Origin: Bacteroidota bacterium
Lineage (GTDB): Bacteria > Bacteroidota > Ignavibacteria > Ignavibacteriales > Ignavibacteriaceae
DNA length: 13,467 bases
Direction of reading: 5' to 3'
Assembly: GCA_023453665.1 (NCBI GenBank)
Contig: JAEXTA010000074.1
Span: 1-13,467, forward strand
Notes under the pieces: generated by a model
Told to the model about the DNA's origin: nothing
Seen by the model: only the letters and a program-made list of their open reading frames with translations
The model's database searches: none
Shown: in pieces, positions 1 through 7,166 of the stretch
Numbering within the stretch: the first letter of the stretch is position 1
Layout: every line of letters starts with the position of its first letter
Translations under genes and position numbers: made by a program

Positions 1-151
1 AAGCTGCATCAGCATCTTTTTTTTCAAGTTCTTCTATTCGCGCTTTAAGTACTTCTATTTCGTTTTTCTGAATTTCACCTGAAGCGGGAATATTAGAATT
101 CATATTTGATTTTGTTACCAAATTGGAATCCTTAAAAATTTGGTTCAGCAT
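1..151 (-). CDS. Hypothetical coiled-coil protein, N-terminal fragment (runs off left edge)
   Basis: An open frame starts at an ATG whose first base is 151 on the minus strand and stays open for 50 codons to the window edge. A GAGG ribosome-binding site lies about 8 bases upstream of the ATG. The visible protein begins MLNQIFKDSNLV, passes through a polar Asn/Ser-rich stretch, and from about residue 27 becomes a charged amphipathic helix (EIEVLKARIEELEKK) with leucine/isoleucine heptad spacing, so a short coiled coil is likely. No signal peptide or membrane segment is visible. It lies downstream of the hybrid kinase on the same strand, but a terminator-like hairpin stands between them. A coiled coil near the N-terminus is common ahead of PAS or kinase modules, so a second signalling protein is possible, but the fragment is too short to assign a function. 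Confidence 0.65.
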   Translation of the reverse strand, partial: MLNQIFKDSNLVTKSNMNSNIPASGEIQKNEIEVLKARIEELEKKDADAA

Positions 152-179
152 AACTCGTCCTCAATCTTAACATAGTTAT

Positions 180-234
180 TTGTGTCCCGCATAAAAACCG
201 GAATGATCAGCTTCCGGAAATTGCAAAGACACAA
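180..234. repeat. Outer inverted repeat enclosing the hairpin at 198-217
   Basis: TTGTGTC (180-186) and GACACAA (228-234) are perfect 7-bp inverted arms. They flank the inner CCGGAA/TTCCGG hairpin (198-203 and 212-217), so the region can fold as a two-tier stem-loop on either strand. On the minus-strand transcript the outer pairing would follow the inner stem and its U-run, giving a structured leader just before the gene starting at 151. The repeats are visible directly; any regulatory role is inferred. Confidence 0.45.
193..217 (-). terminator. Terminator-like hairpin between the hybrid kinase and the left-edge gene
   Basis: Read on the minus strand, CCGGAA, an 8-base loop (GCTGATCA) and TTCCGG form a perfect 6-bp, mostly G/C stem followed directly by five T residues (the A-run at 193-197). 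This is the form of a short intrinsic terminator. It sits 84 bases after the kinase stop codon and about 41 bases before the ATG of the next minus-strand gene. It could end the kinase transcript, or act as an attenuator in the leader of the downstream gene. The stem is short, so efficiency is uncertain. Confidence 0.5.
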
Positions 235-300
235 TTCTCCATATTTATTATCGTATAAGGTGGGTAAAGTGTTTAGGGTAAAAAGCCGGGATTTTTAACT

Positions 301-3300
301 TTATCTATTATTATGATTAAATATCTGACCTAATAAAGTCATGATTGAGTTTTTAGTGAATGGTTTTGAAAGATAGTGTGAACACCCGGCTTTAATAAAT
401 TCGTTTTTGTCTCCTTCCATTGCAAATGCTGTCAACGCAACAATTGGTTTTCCGGTATAATCAGGAATCTTTCTAATAAGCTTAACAACATCAGTTCCGC
501 TCATACTATTGCCAAGATTAATATCCATTAGTATGCAGTCATAATTATTTTGAGTTGCTAACTCAATAGCCGATACTCCATCAGCACAGGTATGCAATTC
601 AAAGGAATCTTTAAGGTAATACTTTGTCACTTCTGCGCTAATTGAATCATTCTCAACAAGAAGTAATCTTGGTGTATAACCTGAATTGAATGTGAGTGCC
701 TGTTTTTCATCCTTCTTGCTTTTGTCCTGATCGGCTGCGGGATGAGCTACATCTCTGTTAATACAAGGAAAAATAACGGTAAAGGTGGAGCCGGCTCCAA
801 CGGTACTTTCCAAAAATATTTTTCCATTCATTATTTCAACAAACTTTTTAGTGAGGGTTAAACCCAACCCTGTGCCTTCAAATTGCCTGTTAAAACCCTC
901 ACTTACCTGTCTGAATTCTTCAAATATGATATGTGAATCATTTTTATCAATTCCAATTCCGGTATCAGTCACTTTTATTCTGCAGTGAGGTACATCATTT
1001 TCAATGAATGAATCCACTTCCACGACTACACCGCCGGTTAAAGTATATTTTAAAGCATTATTTACAAGATTGTTTATAACCTGTATAAGCAGAGTTTCAT
1101 CAAGATAAACTTCAACGGGCTGGCTTATAATTTTGGTTACAAGCGAAAGATTTTTTGTGTACGCAAATCCTTCAAAAGCCCTTACGGCAGATTCTGTCAC
1201 TTTTCCAAGATCAAATTTCTTAAATCTAAGTTCCACACGATTTGCTTCAATGCGTGCAAGGTCAAGCAGAGAATTAAGTGTATCCTGAAGTCTTCTTCCG
1301 CTGCTTAAAATCATTTCGGTCATTAATTTCTTTTCTTCTGCATTATCTTCGTTCAGCATCATTTCTGCAAATCCAAGAATTCCTACTAACGGAGTTCTGA
1401 GTTCGTGACTCATATTTGCGAGAAAAGTTGATTTAAGTCTGTTCATTTCTTCTGCACGATATTTTGCAGAGATCAGTTCTTCACGTGCTTTTTTCTGTTC
1501 TGTAATGTCTGTTGAAACGCCGATGAGTGCTATAGCTCTGCCCTGATCGTCACGGATAACAGAGGTTGAAAGGTGTATATAAAATTCTGTTCCATCCTTT
1601 TTAACATTAAGAAGTTCACCGCTCCAGCCGCCTCTTAATGTCTGATTAAGTATATCTGAAGTTATTTCAGGCGGATTATTTACGGAACGCACACGTGAAA
1701 TTGGGTTATCTTTTAATTCTTCAAGTGTGTAACCATAGGTTTTGACAAAAGCATCATTTAAAAATAAAACCCGGTCTGACATATCAGTAATGCTGACTGA
1801 TTCACTAATGCTTTTCAACGCATGTGCGAGTAAAGTGATTTTACCTTCAGCACCTTTTCTGTCGGTTATATCCCTGACTATTGCCTGCAAATAGACGTCA
1901 TTACCAAATTCAACTTTGTTTAGACTTACTTCTGCATCAAACAGTTCGCCATTTAATCGAACGTGCTTCCATTCAAAAAATTGTGGTATTCCGCTCAGAG
2001 CCTGGTTGATGAGATTAATTCCCTTTGCATCTGAAAATTTACCATCGGGTTGAAATACGGGGGAGAATTTAAATGGTGATTGTCCAAGAATCTCTTCACG
2101 GCTGCAAAGGAATACTTCAAGTGTTCTTTTATTACAATCAACAAATGTGTCATCTTTCATTATGAAGATTGCATCGTTGGCAAAATCAAATAAAGTTTTG
2201 TATTTAATTTCGTTTTCGATTAAAATTTTTTCTGCTTTTTTTCTTTCCGTAATGTCTTTAGTGATTGAAAGAATGCACGGCTCATTTTGAATCTTAATAA
2301 TTTTTGCCGACATCATTCCGGTTTTCAAACTTCCGTCTTTTAATCTGAAAGTAGCTTCAAAATCTTTAACTTCACCTTTTTTCTGCAAAAGTTTTAACAA
2401 TTCTTCCCGGTCTTTCAGATCGTTCCAGATATTTAATTCAATCGAGGTTTTCCCTATTACCTCTTCTTTTGAATAGCCTGTAAGTTTCATGAAACCGTGA
2501 TTGATATCGATATATAAACCATCGCTTATACGGTTTATATTTATTGAATCAGGCGAGATATAAAATGCATTAAAAAATTTTTCTTCAGACAAACGAAGTG
2601 CATGCTCTTTTGCTTTTCTATGCGTGATATCATCACATACTATAAGAATTTCAATTTTTCCATCTTCATCAGTAAATGCGCACAAATACTCGCGTGCCCA
2701 TAATGACGCTGAGTTCTTTGGATTAATTCTGATCTCGTGCGAAAACATTTTATTAGGGGTTCTTAAACATTTTCTTAAGTACCCTGATTGAATTTTATGA
2801 TCTTCAACGTTGAGTAGTTTATTAAAGCTATACCCGATAAGATCATTTGACTTATATTTTAAAACTTTATTAACCTTCGAATTGATACTGAGAATATTGC
2901 CGCCGGTATCTACAGCAAAAATCATTAGGGGGTTATTGTCATATAACACCCGAAATCGTGGTTCTTTGCTATCTATAGTTTTATTTTTAGCACCAGGTCC
3001 GGATTCTAATTCAGTCAAAGCTAGTGAAGGAATTAAAGATAGTTTACCTTTTTTACCTTGAAGTGAAATGATTTTTGCTTTGACCATCAATTTCTTTTTA
3101 GCCGTTAAACGAAGATATGTATTATGTTCTATCGATTTATTTTTCTGTAAAGATTCAGAATTCTTAATTAGCCTTACAAAATTTACCGGGAACAAGTCAC
3201 TAAGAGCTATTTCCTTTTCTTTAGCTAAATGAGGGTAAATTTTGGAAATGTCAGCTTTTGACTTTGCTGTCAGCTTTGACTCATTTTTATAGAATTCAAT

Positions 3301-3351
3301 AAATAATTTTTTAAACGGATAGGAATCAGTTAATAGTAGTTTATCTGGCAT
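301..3351 (-). CDS. Soluble multi-PAS hybrid sensor histidine kinase with C-terminal receiver
   Basis: This is a 1016-residue hybrid sensor kinase that would autophosphorylate on His and pass phosphate to its own receiver. An N-terminal region (1-125) resembles no domain I can name. Four PAS modules follow at about 130-244, 252-370, 380-498 and 506-618; each ends in a DITxRK-like signature. HisKA is at about 635-705 with the H-box SHELRTP (His649). The HATPase domain spans about 745-862, with N-box NNLVNNALKYT, G1 DTGIGI, the F-box phenylalanines and G2 GTGLGL. The receiver spans about 895-1012, with phospho-acceptor Asp943 (LMDINLG), Thr974 and Lys996 (SKPF). Its first acidic cluster reads VENDS, so Asn901 fills the second acidic position. 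There is no signal peptide or membrane segment, so it should be cytoplasmic and sense an internal cue. The ATG at 3351 has only a weak GGGGA motif upstream. No response-regulator partner is adjacent. Confidence 0.95.
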   Translation of the reverse strand: MPDKLLLTDSYPFKKLFIEFYKNESKLTAKSKADISKIYPHLAKEKEIALSDLFPVNFVRLIKNSESLQKNKSIEHNTYLRLTAKKKLMVKAKIISLQGKKGKLSLIPSLALTELESGPGAKNKTIDSKEPRFRVLYDNNPLMIFAVDTGGNILSINSKVNKVLKYKSNDLIGYSFNKLLNVEDHKIQSGYLRKCLRTPNKMFSHEIRINPKNSASLWAREYLCAFTDEDGKIEILIVCDDITHRKAKEHALRLSEEKFFNAFYISPDSININRISDGLYIDINHGFMKLTGYSKEEVIGKTSIELNIWNDLKDREELLKLLQKKGEVKDFEATFRLKDGSLKTGMMSAKIIKIQNEPCILSITKDITERKKAEKILIENEIKYKTLFDFANDAIFIMKDDTFVDCNKRTLEVFLCSREEILGQSPFKFSPVFQPDGKFSDAKGINLINQALSGIPQFFEWKHVRLNGELFDAEVSLNKVEFGNDVYLQAIVRDITDRKGAEGKITLLAHALKSISESVSITDMSDRVLFLNDAFVKTYGYTLEELKDNPISRVRSVNNPPEITSDILNQTLRGGWSGELLNVKKDGTEFYIHLSTSVIRDDQGRAIALIGVSTDITEQKKAREELISAKYRAEEMNRLKSTFLANMSHELRTPLVGILGFAEMMLNEDNAEEKKLMTEMILSSGRRLQDTLNSLLDLARIEANRVELRFKKFDLGKVTESAVRAFEGFAYTKNLSLVTKIISQPVEVYLDETLLIQVINNLVNNALKYTLTGGVVVEVDSFIENDVPHCRIKVTDTGIGIDKNDSHIIFEEFRQVSEGFNRQFEGTGLGLTLTKKFVEIMNGKIFLESTVGAGSTFTVIFPCINRDVAHPAADQDKSKKDEKQALTFNSGYTPRLLLVENDSISAEVTKYYLKDSFELHTCADGVSAIELATQNNYDCILMDINLGNSMSGTDVVKLIRKIPDYTGKPIVALTAFAMEGDKNEFIKAGCSHYLSKPFTKNSIMTLLGQIFNHNNR

Positions 3352-3447
3352 TCATCAGTCCCCGGGGTGAAGAAAAATGTGAGTTAATAACAAAACGCAT
3401 ATTTATAAATCTAAAATCTAAGCATTATCATAAAATCAACCGTTAAA

Positions 3448-3487
3448 TTACAAAATTATTTTAAAATCACTTACAATATTTTTGTAA
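3448..3487. promoter_or_regulatory. Candidate operator: TTACAA/TTGTAA palindrome in a divergent gap
   Basis: The 217-bp gap between the divergently transcribed kinase and truA contains TTACAA at 3471-3476 and TTGTAA at 3482-3487, a perfect 6-bp inverted repeat with a 5-base spacer. A further TTACAAAA begins at 3448, 23 bp upstream, and pairs over 8 bp with TTTTGTAA (3480-3487). Spaced half-sites in a divergent promoter region suggest regulator binding. The region is very AT-rich, so chance is a real alternative. Promoter hexamers in this gap are too ambiguous to place. Confidence 0.25.
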
Positions 3488-3568
3488 AAATTCTGCAATT
3501 ATCTAAGTTTAAATTGCCGTGAAGGATCAGTTGTGGTGTTTTATTCTAACAAAGCCTGAGAGAAATGG

Positions 3569-4309
3569 TTGAACAATTATAAGCTGATAATACAGTATGA
3601 TGGAACAAACTACTGCGGCTGGCAAATCCAGGAAAACGCAGTTACTGTTCAGCAAAAAATTTCTGATGCAATTGAAGTTTTACTTTCTGAAAAGGTTAAC
3701 CTGATTGGTTCAGGAAGAACAGACTCGGGTGTTCATGCTTTAGGCCAATGTTCAAACTTCAGATGTAACCAGGAAATAGACATTTACAGGTTCAAACATT
3801 CTCTTAATTCAATACTTCCGTTTGATATTTCTGTTCTGTCGATGAAAAAAGTTGATGTAGATTTTCATGCACGGTTTGATGCCGTAAAGAGAAGTTATCT
3901 TTATTTCATAACAAAATATAAATCACCGTTTTATCTGAACTATTCATACTTTTATCATGAAAAAATTGATATCGGATTTTTAAACGTCCTGAGTATGAAT
4001 TTTTTAGGGGAGCATGACTTTACATCATTTTCCCGTAAAATTTCTGATACAGAAAATAAAATCTGTAATGTAAAATCAGTACGATGGAAAGAGACAAAAG
4101 ACCTGATATTATTTTATATAGAAGCTGACAGATTTTTACATGGAATGGTAAGAACAATTACCGGAACGCTATTGAAAGCCGCAAAAAATAATTCTGATGG
4201 TAAATACATTGAAAAAATATTTGAAGAACGCAATAGAGAATCTGCAGGTGAAGCTGTACCGGCAAAAGGATTATTCCTTTTCAAAGTGAATTATAAAAAA
4301 GATTATTGA
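3569..4309 (+). CDS. truA: tRNA pseudouridine synthase A (tRNA pseudouridine 38-40 synthase)
   Basis: TruA isomerises uridines 38-40 in the anticodon stem-loop of many tRNAs to pseudouridine. It is cytosolic and works as a dimer. The 246-residue length is typical. Visible family motifs are the N-terminal YKLIIQYDGTNYCGWQ, the catalytic loop GSGRTDSGVHALGQ with nucleophile Asp52, HARFDAVKRSYLY (100-112) with the conserved Tyr/Arg region, GEHDFTSF (147-154), RFLHGMVRTITGTLL (188-202), and the C-terminal AGEAVPAKGLFLF. The start is TTG: an in-frame TGA at 3557-3559 leaves only TTG at 3569 as a usable start codon, and a GAGAG stretch lies just upstream. An ATG at 3565 is in another frame and opens a five-codon ORF overlapping the start. 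The gene is divergent from the kinase and 125 bp upstream of the next plus-strand gene. No clear terminator follows it. Confidence 0.97.
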   Translation: MNNYKLIIQYDGTNYCGWQIQENAVTVQQKISDAIEVLLSEKVNLIGSGRTDSGVHALGQCSNFRCNQEIDIYRFKHSLNSILPFDISVLSMKKVDVDFHARFDAVKRSYLYFITKYKSPFYLNYSYFYHEKIDIGFLNVLSMNFLGEHDFTSFSRKISDTENKICNVKSVRWKETKDLILFYIEADRFLHGMVRTITGTLLKAAKNNSDGKYIEKIFEERNRESAGEAVPAKGLFLFKVNYKKDY

Positions 4310-4434
4310 TGCTTCAGTATTTCTATATGAAAATAACACTGTCACTATGACCACAATTCAACTACTAAAGAATATGTAAACAGGAACGATATATAATTTC
4401 TTAAAAACAGAACACAAACTGAAAGGCAGTAGCA

Positions 4435-4902
4435 ATGGAATTTTTAGCTGAGTTTCATCCGAAAGTGGTTCACTTTCCTATAGCGTTTACACTTGCATAT
4501 ATTTTATTAGAGACCGTCGGGATAATTTTCAAAAAGGAATTCTTTTCAAAAGCAGCACATTTACTGTTATTCTTTGGAGTGCTCGGAGCACTTGCAGCAG
4601 TTTTAACAGGAGAACAAGCCGAAGAGGCGTTTGAATACTGGAATAAACAAAGCAGTGATCTTGTTGAAGCTCACGAACAATTTGCCACATATACACTTTG
4701 GTACTTTACTGGTGTTCTTGTACTCCGTACATTTGTAACAATTAAGAAAAAATTTTCCGGAATGCTGAAATATATGTTCCTTGTACTTGCTATAGCCGGA
4801 AGCTACCTTATTTATAAAACCGGAGATCTCGGCGGTCAGATGGTTTATAAACATGCTGTAGGAACTGAATATAAAAATAAAATTATGGAAGCCGAAGAAT
4901 AG
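4435..4902 (+). CDS. DUF2231-family four-helix membrane protein
   Basis: This 155-residue integral membrane protein matches the DUF2231 pattern. It has an N-terminal HPKVVHFPIAF (His8, His13), a helix ending in the AVLTGEQAEE region (Glu60), a His in the loop before helix three (VEAHEQFA, His80), and the C-terminal signature TGDLGGQMVYKHAVG (His140). Four hydrophobic segments are predicted at about 11-31, 39-58, 85-102 and 111-128. The conserved histidines near membrane faces invite a heme- or metal-binding interpretation, but the family's biochemical role is not established to my knowledge. The ATG is preceded by GAAAGG with an 8-base spacer. It heads a close-packed cluster: the next gene begins two bases after its stop. 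The 125-bp gap upstream is long enough to hold its own promoter. Confidence 0.85.
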   Translation: MEFLAEFHPKVVHFPIAFTLAYILLETVGIIFKKEFFSKAAHLLLFFGVLGALAAVLTGEQAEEAFEYWNKQSSDLVEAHEQFATYTLWYFTGVLVLRTFVTIKKKFSGMLKYMFLVLAIAGSYLIYKTGDLGGQMVYKHAVGTEYKNKIMEAEE

Positions 4903-4904
4903 AA

Positions 4905-5702
4905 TTGAATAATCGTATTAATTACCTGCCGCTTATTATTTCTGTGATAGTTGTTAATGCGGCGGGTTTTTTATTACGATTTTATGATCTGAACAGTTAC
5001 GTAATTTTTTTAGGATTCCGTTTTCATATTAGTTTAATTCTTCCGTTTTTCATCTGCATATTCCTCAGCACCACATTCGATTTTAAGAATATCTTTGATA
5101 CAAAAAAAATTAAAGGCTGGTGGATTTTTCTGTACACCATCCTTGCATTATTTGTTATACTGCTCGCTGGTTACTTATTGTTTAAACTTGATCTGGGTGA
5201 TCCTGAATATTTTTATGAATTCGGATTATCATCCATTATTGATTTCCCGGTTTATCTCTTCTGGAATTTTCCACAATTAGCTGCACTCTATATAGTTCTA
5301 AGACATTTCAGTGATGAAAAAATGGTTTTCGTTAAATCATTTATCCTTTTGCTTTTATTATTTTCATTTGAATTCATTCCTATTAAAGAAAAATCATTTG
5401 ATCTGATATCGATAATATCTTTTGTTTTCATAATACTGAATGCAGCACTGATTTTAGTTAAATACAAAAGCGTTTACTTGTTCGTGTTGATATTATTTTC
5501 GGCTTTATGGCTCAATTTACTCGCATTTGGAAGTGATTCTGAAACCCTCGTTAATTTACTTTTTGCAAGACAGTATAACGGCTGGGAAGGTTTTTTTACA
5601 ATTGATAAAAAAGTTGTGCAATATGTTTTGCCTGTTCAGTTTCTTATTACGTTATTTTTTTTATCAGTACATCCATTTAGTAAAACACGTAATACTAAAT
5701 AA
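4905..5702 (+). CDS. Hypothetical polytopic membrane protein (about eight helices)
   Basis: I do not recognise this 265-residue family. It is strongly hydrophobic, with likely membrane helices at about 8-25, 33-55, 72-93, 112-133, 143-160, 166-185, 189-208 and 237-255, and short charged loops such as FDTKKIKGW (64-72) and HFSDEKM (134-140). A 28-residue extramembrane loop lies near 209-236 and contains NGWEGFF. No catalytic motif of CPBP proteases, transporters or rhomboids is visible. The start is TTG at 4905, two bases past the upstream stop; an in-frame TAA at 4878-4880 leaves no ATG or GTG alternative nearby. Purine-rich GAAGAATAGAA immediately before it may serve as the ribosome-binding site. 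The tight spacing implies translation coupled to the DUF2231 gene and possibly a shared membrane complex, which is inference only. Confidence 0.75.
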   Translation: MNNRINYLPLIISVIVVNAAGFLLRFYDLNSYVIFLGFRFHISLILPFFICIFLSTTFDFKNIFDTKKIKGWWIFLYTILALFVILLAGYLLFKLDLGDPEYFYEFGLSSIIDFPVYLFWNFPQLAALYIVLRHFSDEKMVFVKSFILLLLLFSFEFIPIKEKSFDLISIISFVFIILNAALILVKYKSVYLFVLILFSALWLNLLAFGSDSETLVNLLFARQYNGWEGFFTIDKKVVQYVLPVQFLITLFFLSVHPFSKTRNTK

Positions 5703-5747
5703 ACACATTTCGATAGATAAACCATTTTTTGTATTTTTCTCCCGTAA

Positions 5748-6347
5748 ATGAAAATCAGAATGAAAAAAAATCTATTAACACTTTCCTTATTACTTTTATT
5801 TATCGCAACAAACATCTCCGCGGCTGATAAAGCACGTGGAGTATTTGTAGCCTTCGGGGTTGGTCCGCGTTTACCTGTATTTGACTTTGCAAATTCAACT
5901 GATCTTGGTTATGGATTTAATATCGAATTTTCATATACAGACAATGAATTCATTCCGGTGTTTCTTTTTGCCAGGGTTGGTTATGAACAGTATCCCGGTT
6001 CACAGAGTTTTTATCAGGAAAGTGAATATTCAAATCTCTCAACAAATGTTCTTCCGGTTAATTTAGGTGCACGATACTATTTTAAACCCCTGCTTGAAAA
6101 TGTTGTACTGCTTATGCCGATATTAGAAGTCTCCGCAGGCTATACTTATTATAATAAGCAGCATCAATTTAAAATTGGTTCCAACAGAAGTAATTTTCTT
6201 GAAGAAACATCACGCTTTGGTGCTAGTGCAGGAGTGGGATTTTCAATGTTTCTCATGGAGATGATGGCATCTTATAATTATTTCCAATCTAATCAGTTTG
6301 TTGCGTTTGATCTGCGCGTACGTATCCCTCTTTTTATTAATTATTAG
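5748..6347 (+). CDS. Small outer-membrane beta-barrel protein, secreted, function unknown
   Basis: The 199-residue product has an N-terminal signal peptide: basic MKIRMKKN, a hydrophobic core to about residue 20, and a likely cleavage after NISA (residue 25). The remainder alternates polar and hydrophobic residues with many Gly and aromatics (FVAFGVGPRLPVF, NIEFSYTD, VFLFARVGYE, LGARYYF, VSAGYTYY, SAGVGFSMFL, FDLRVRIPLFINY), as expected for roughly eight transmembrane beta-strands. It ends in an aromatic residue (Tyr), consistent with a barrel-assembly signal. This resembles generic OmpA-like or opacity-type barrels, but I cannot name a family. An in-frame stop directly precedes the ATG at 5748; an alternative ATG at 5760 would give a shorter, also valid, signal peptide. 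Neither start has an evident Shine-Dalgarno. Its stop codon is shared with the ribosome-binding site of the next gene. Confidence 0.8.
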   Translation: MKIRMKKNLLTLSLLLLFIATNISAADKARGVFVAFGVGPRLPVFDFANSTDLGYGFNIEFSYTDNEFIPVFLFARVGYEQYPGSQSFYQESEYSNLSTNVLPVNLGARYYFKPLLENVVLLMPILEVSAGYTYYNKQHQFKIGSNRSNFLEETSRFGASAGVGFSMFLMEMMASYNYFQSNQFVAFDLRVRIPLFINY

Positions 6348-6355
6348 GAGCTGAA

Positions 6356-7138
6356 ATGTCTTTCAATAATCTTTTAGTCGAAATAAAAAATAAAATAGCT
6401 TACGTTACTATTAACAGACCGGATAAACTGAATGCACTGAATATTCAGACAATGTCTGAACTTAAAGATGTTTTCACAAAATTAAATTCTGATAAGAACG
6501 TGTACGTTGTGATAATCACAGGATCAGGAGAAAAAGCATTTGTTGCCGGTGCAGATATTTCCGAACTGAGTAAACTTGATGTTGAATCAGCAAAAACATT
6601 TGCCCTAAACGGACAGGAAGTTTTTAATATAATTGAAAACCTGAACAAACCTGTAATCGCTGCAGTTAATGGTTTCGCACTAGGCGGCGGATGTGAACTG
6701 GCGTTAGCATGTCATATCAGAATTGCTTCAGAGAATGCAAGGTTTGGGCAGCCGGAAGTAAATCTCGGAATAATTCCTGGTTACGGCGGAACACAAAGAC
6801 TTACAAGATTAATAAACTCAGGCAGAGCAATGGAATATATTTTAACAGGTGATCTGATTGATTCATCAGAAGCATTAAGAATCGGGCTTGTAAATAAAGT
6901 ATATCCTATTGCTGAATTAATTGTGCAGGCTGCCGGGATGGCAGAAAAGATAATTTCAAAGGGGCAGTTTGCAGTTAAACAGGCTCTAAAATGTGTTACA
7001 ATCGTGGACGAAGTTAATGGTGCTGAAGGTCTTAATTATGAGGCGGCATCATTTGCATTATGCTGCGGGACAGATGATTTCAAAGAGGGTACAACTGCTT
7101 TTCTTGAAAAACGAAAACCGGTTTTTAAGAATGAATGA
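6356..7138 (+). CDS. Enoyl-CoA hydratase/isomerase (crotonase family)
   Basis: This 260-residue crotonase-fold enzyme probably hydrates short-chain 2-enoyl-CoA, for example crotonyl-CoA to 3-hydroxybutyryl-CoA, in beta-oxidation or a related acyl-CoA pathway in the cytosol. It has the substrate strand INRPDKLNAL (19-28), the oxyanion region AFVAGADISEL (61-71) and NGFALGGGCELALACH (105-120). Glu114 and Glu134 (GQPEVNLGIIPGYGGTQRL) match, with the same 20-residue spacing, the two catalytic glutamates of true hydratases, so hydratase is favoured over isomerase. Length is typical. Translation starts at ATG 6356 with an AGGAG site at 6346-6350 that overlaps the preceding TAG stop, suggesting coupling. 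No other acyl-CoA enzyme is nearby, so the exact substrate and pathway cannot be fixed; 3-hydroxybutyryl-CoA dehydratase is one plausible name. Confidence 0.93.
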   Translation: MSFNNLLVEIKNKIAYVTINRPDKLNALNIQTMSELKDVFTKLNSDKNVYVVIITGSGEKAFVAGADISELSKLDVESAKTFALNGQEVFNIIENLNKPVIAAVNGFALGGGCELALACHIRIASENARFGQPEVNLGIIPGYGGTQRLTRLINSGRAMEYILTGDLIDSSEALRIGLVNKVYPIAELIVQAAGMAEKIISKGQFAVKQALKCVTIVDEVNGAEGLNYEAASFALCCGTDDFKEGTTAFLEKRKPVFKNE

Positions 7139-7166
7139 ACAAATTAATTCATTCTGAAAATATGTA

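Noticed and set aside
279..297. TAAAAA-GCCGGGA-TTTTTA inverted repeat just past the kinase stop codon
   Set aside because: The stem is only A/T pairs and would be very weak. The G/C-rich hairpin at 198-217 is the better terminator candidate.
3352..3568. Several TTGNNN/TATAAT-like hexamer pairs for the kinase and truA
   Set aside because: The gap is so AT-rich that many pairs fit equally poorly. None had both good boxes and good spacing.
4905..5702. CPBP-type intramembrane protease for the eight-helix protein
   Set aside because: The overall hydrophobic layout is similar, but no EExxxR or later His motifs are present, so no enzymatic family can be supported.
7133..7154. GAATGAA/TTCATTC inverted repeat spanning the stop codon of the enoyl-CoA hydratase gene
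   Set aside because: The 7-bp stem is AT-rich, overlaps the coding end and has no T-run after it. The next gene is 28 bp away on the same strand, so a terminator is unlikely.
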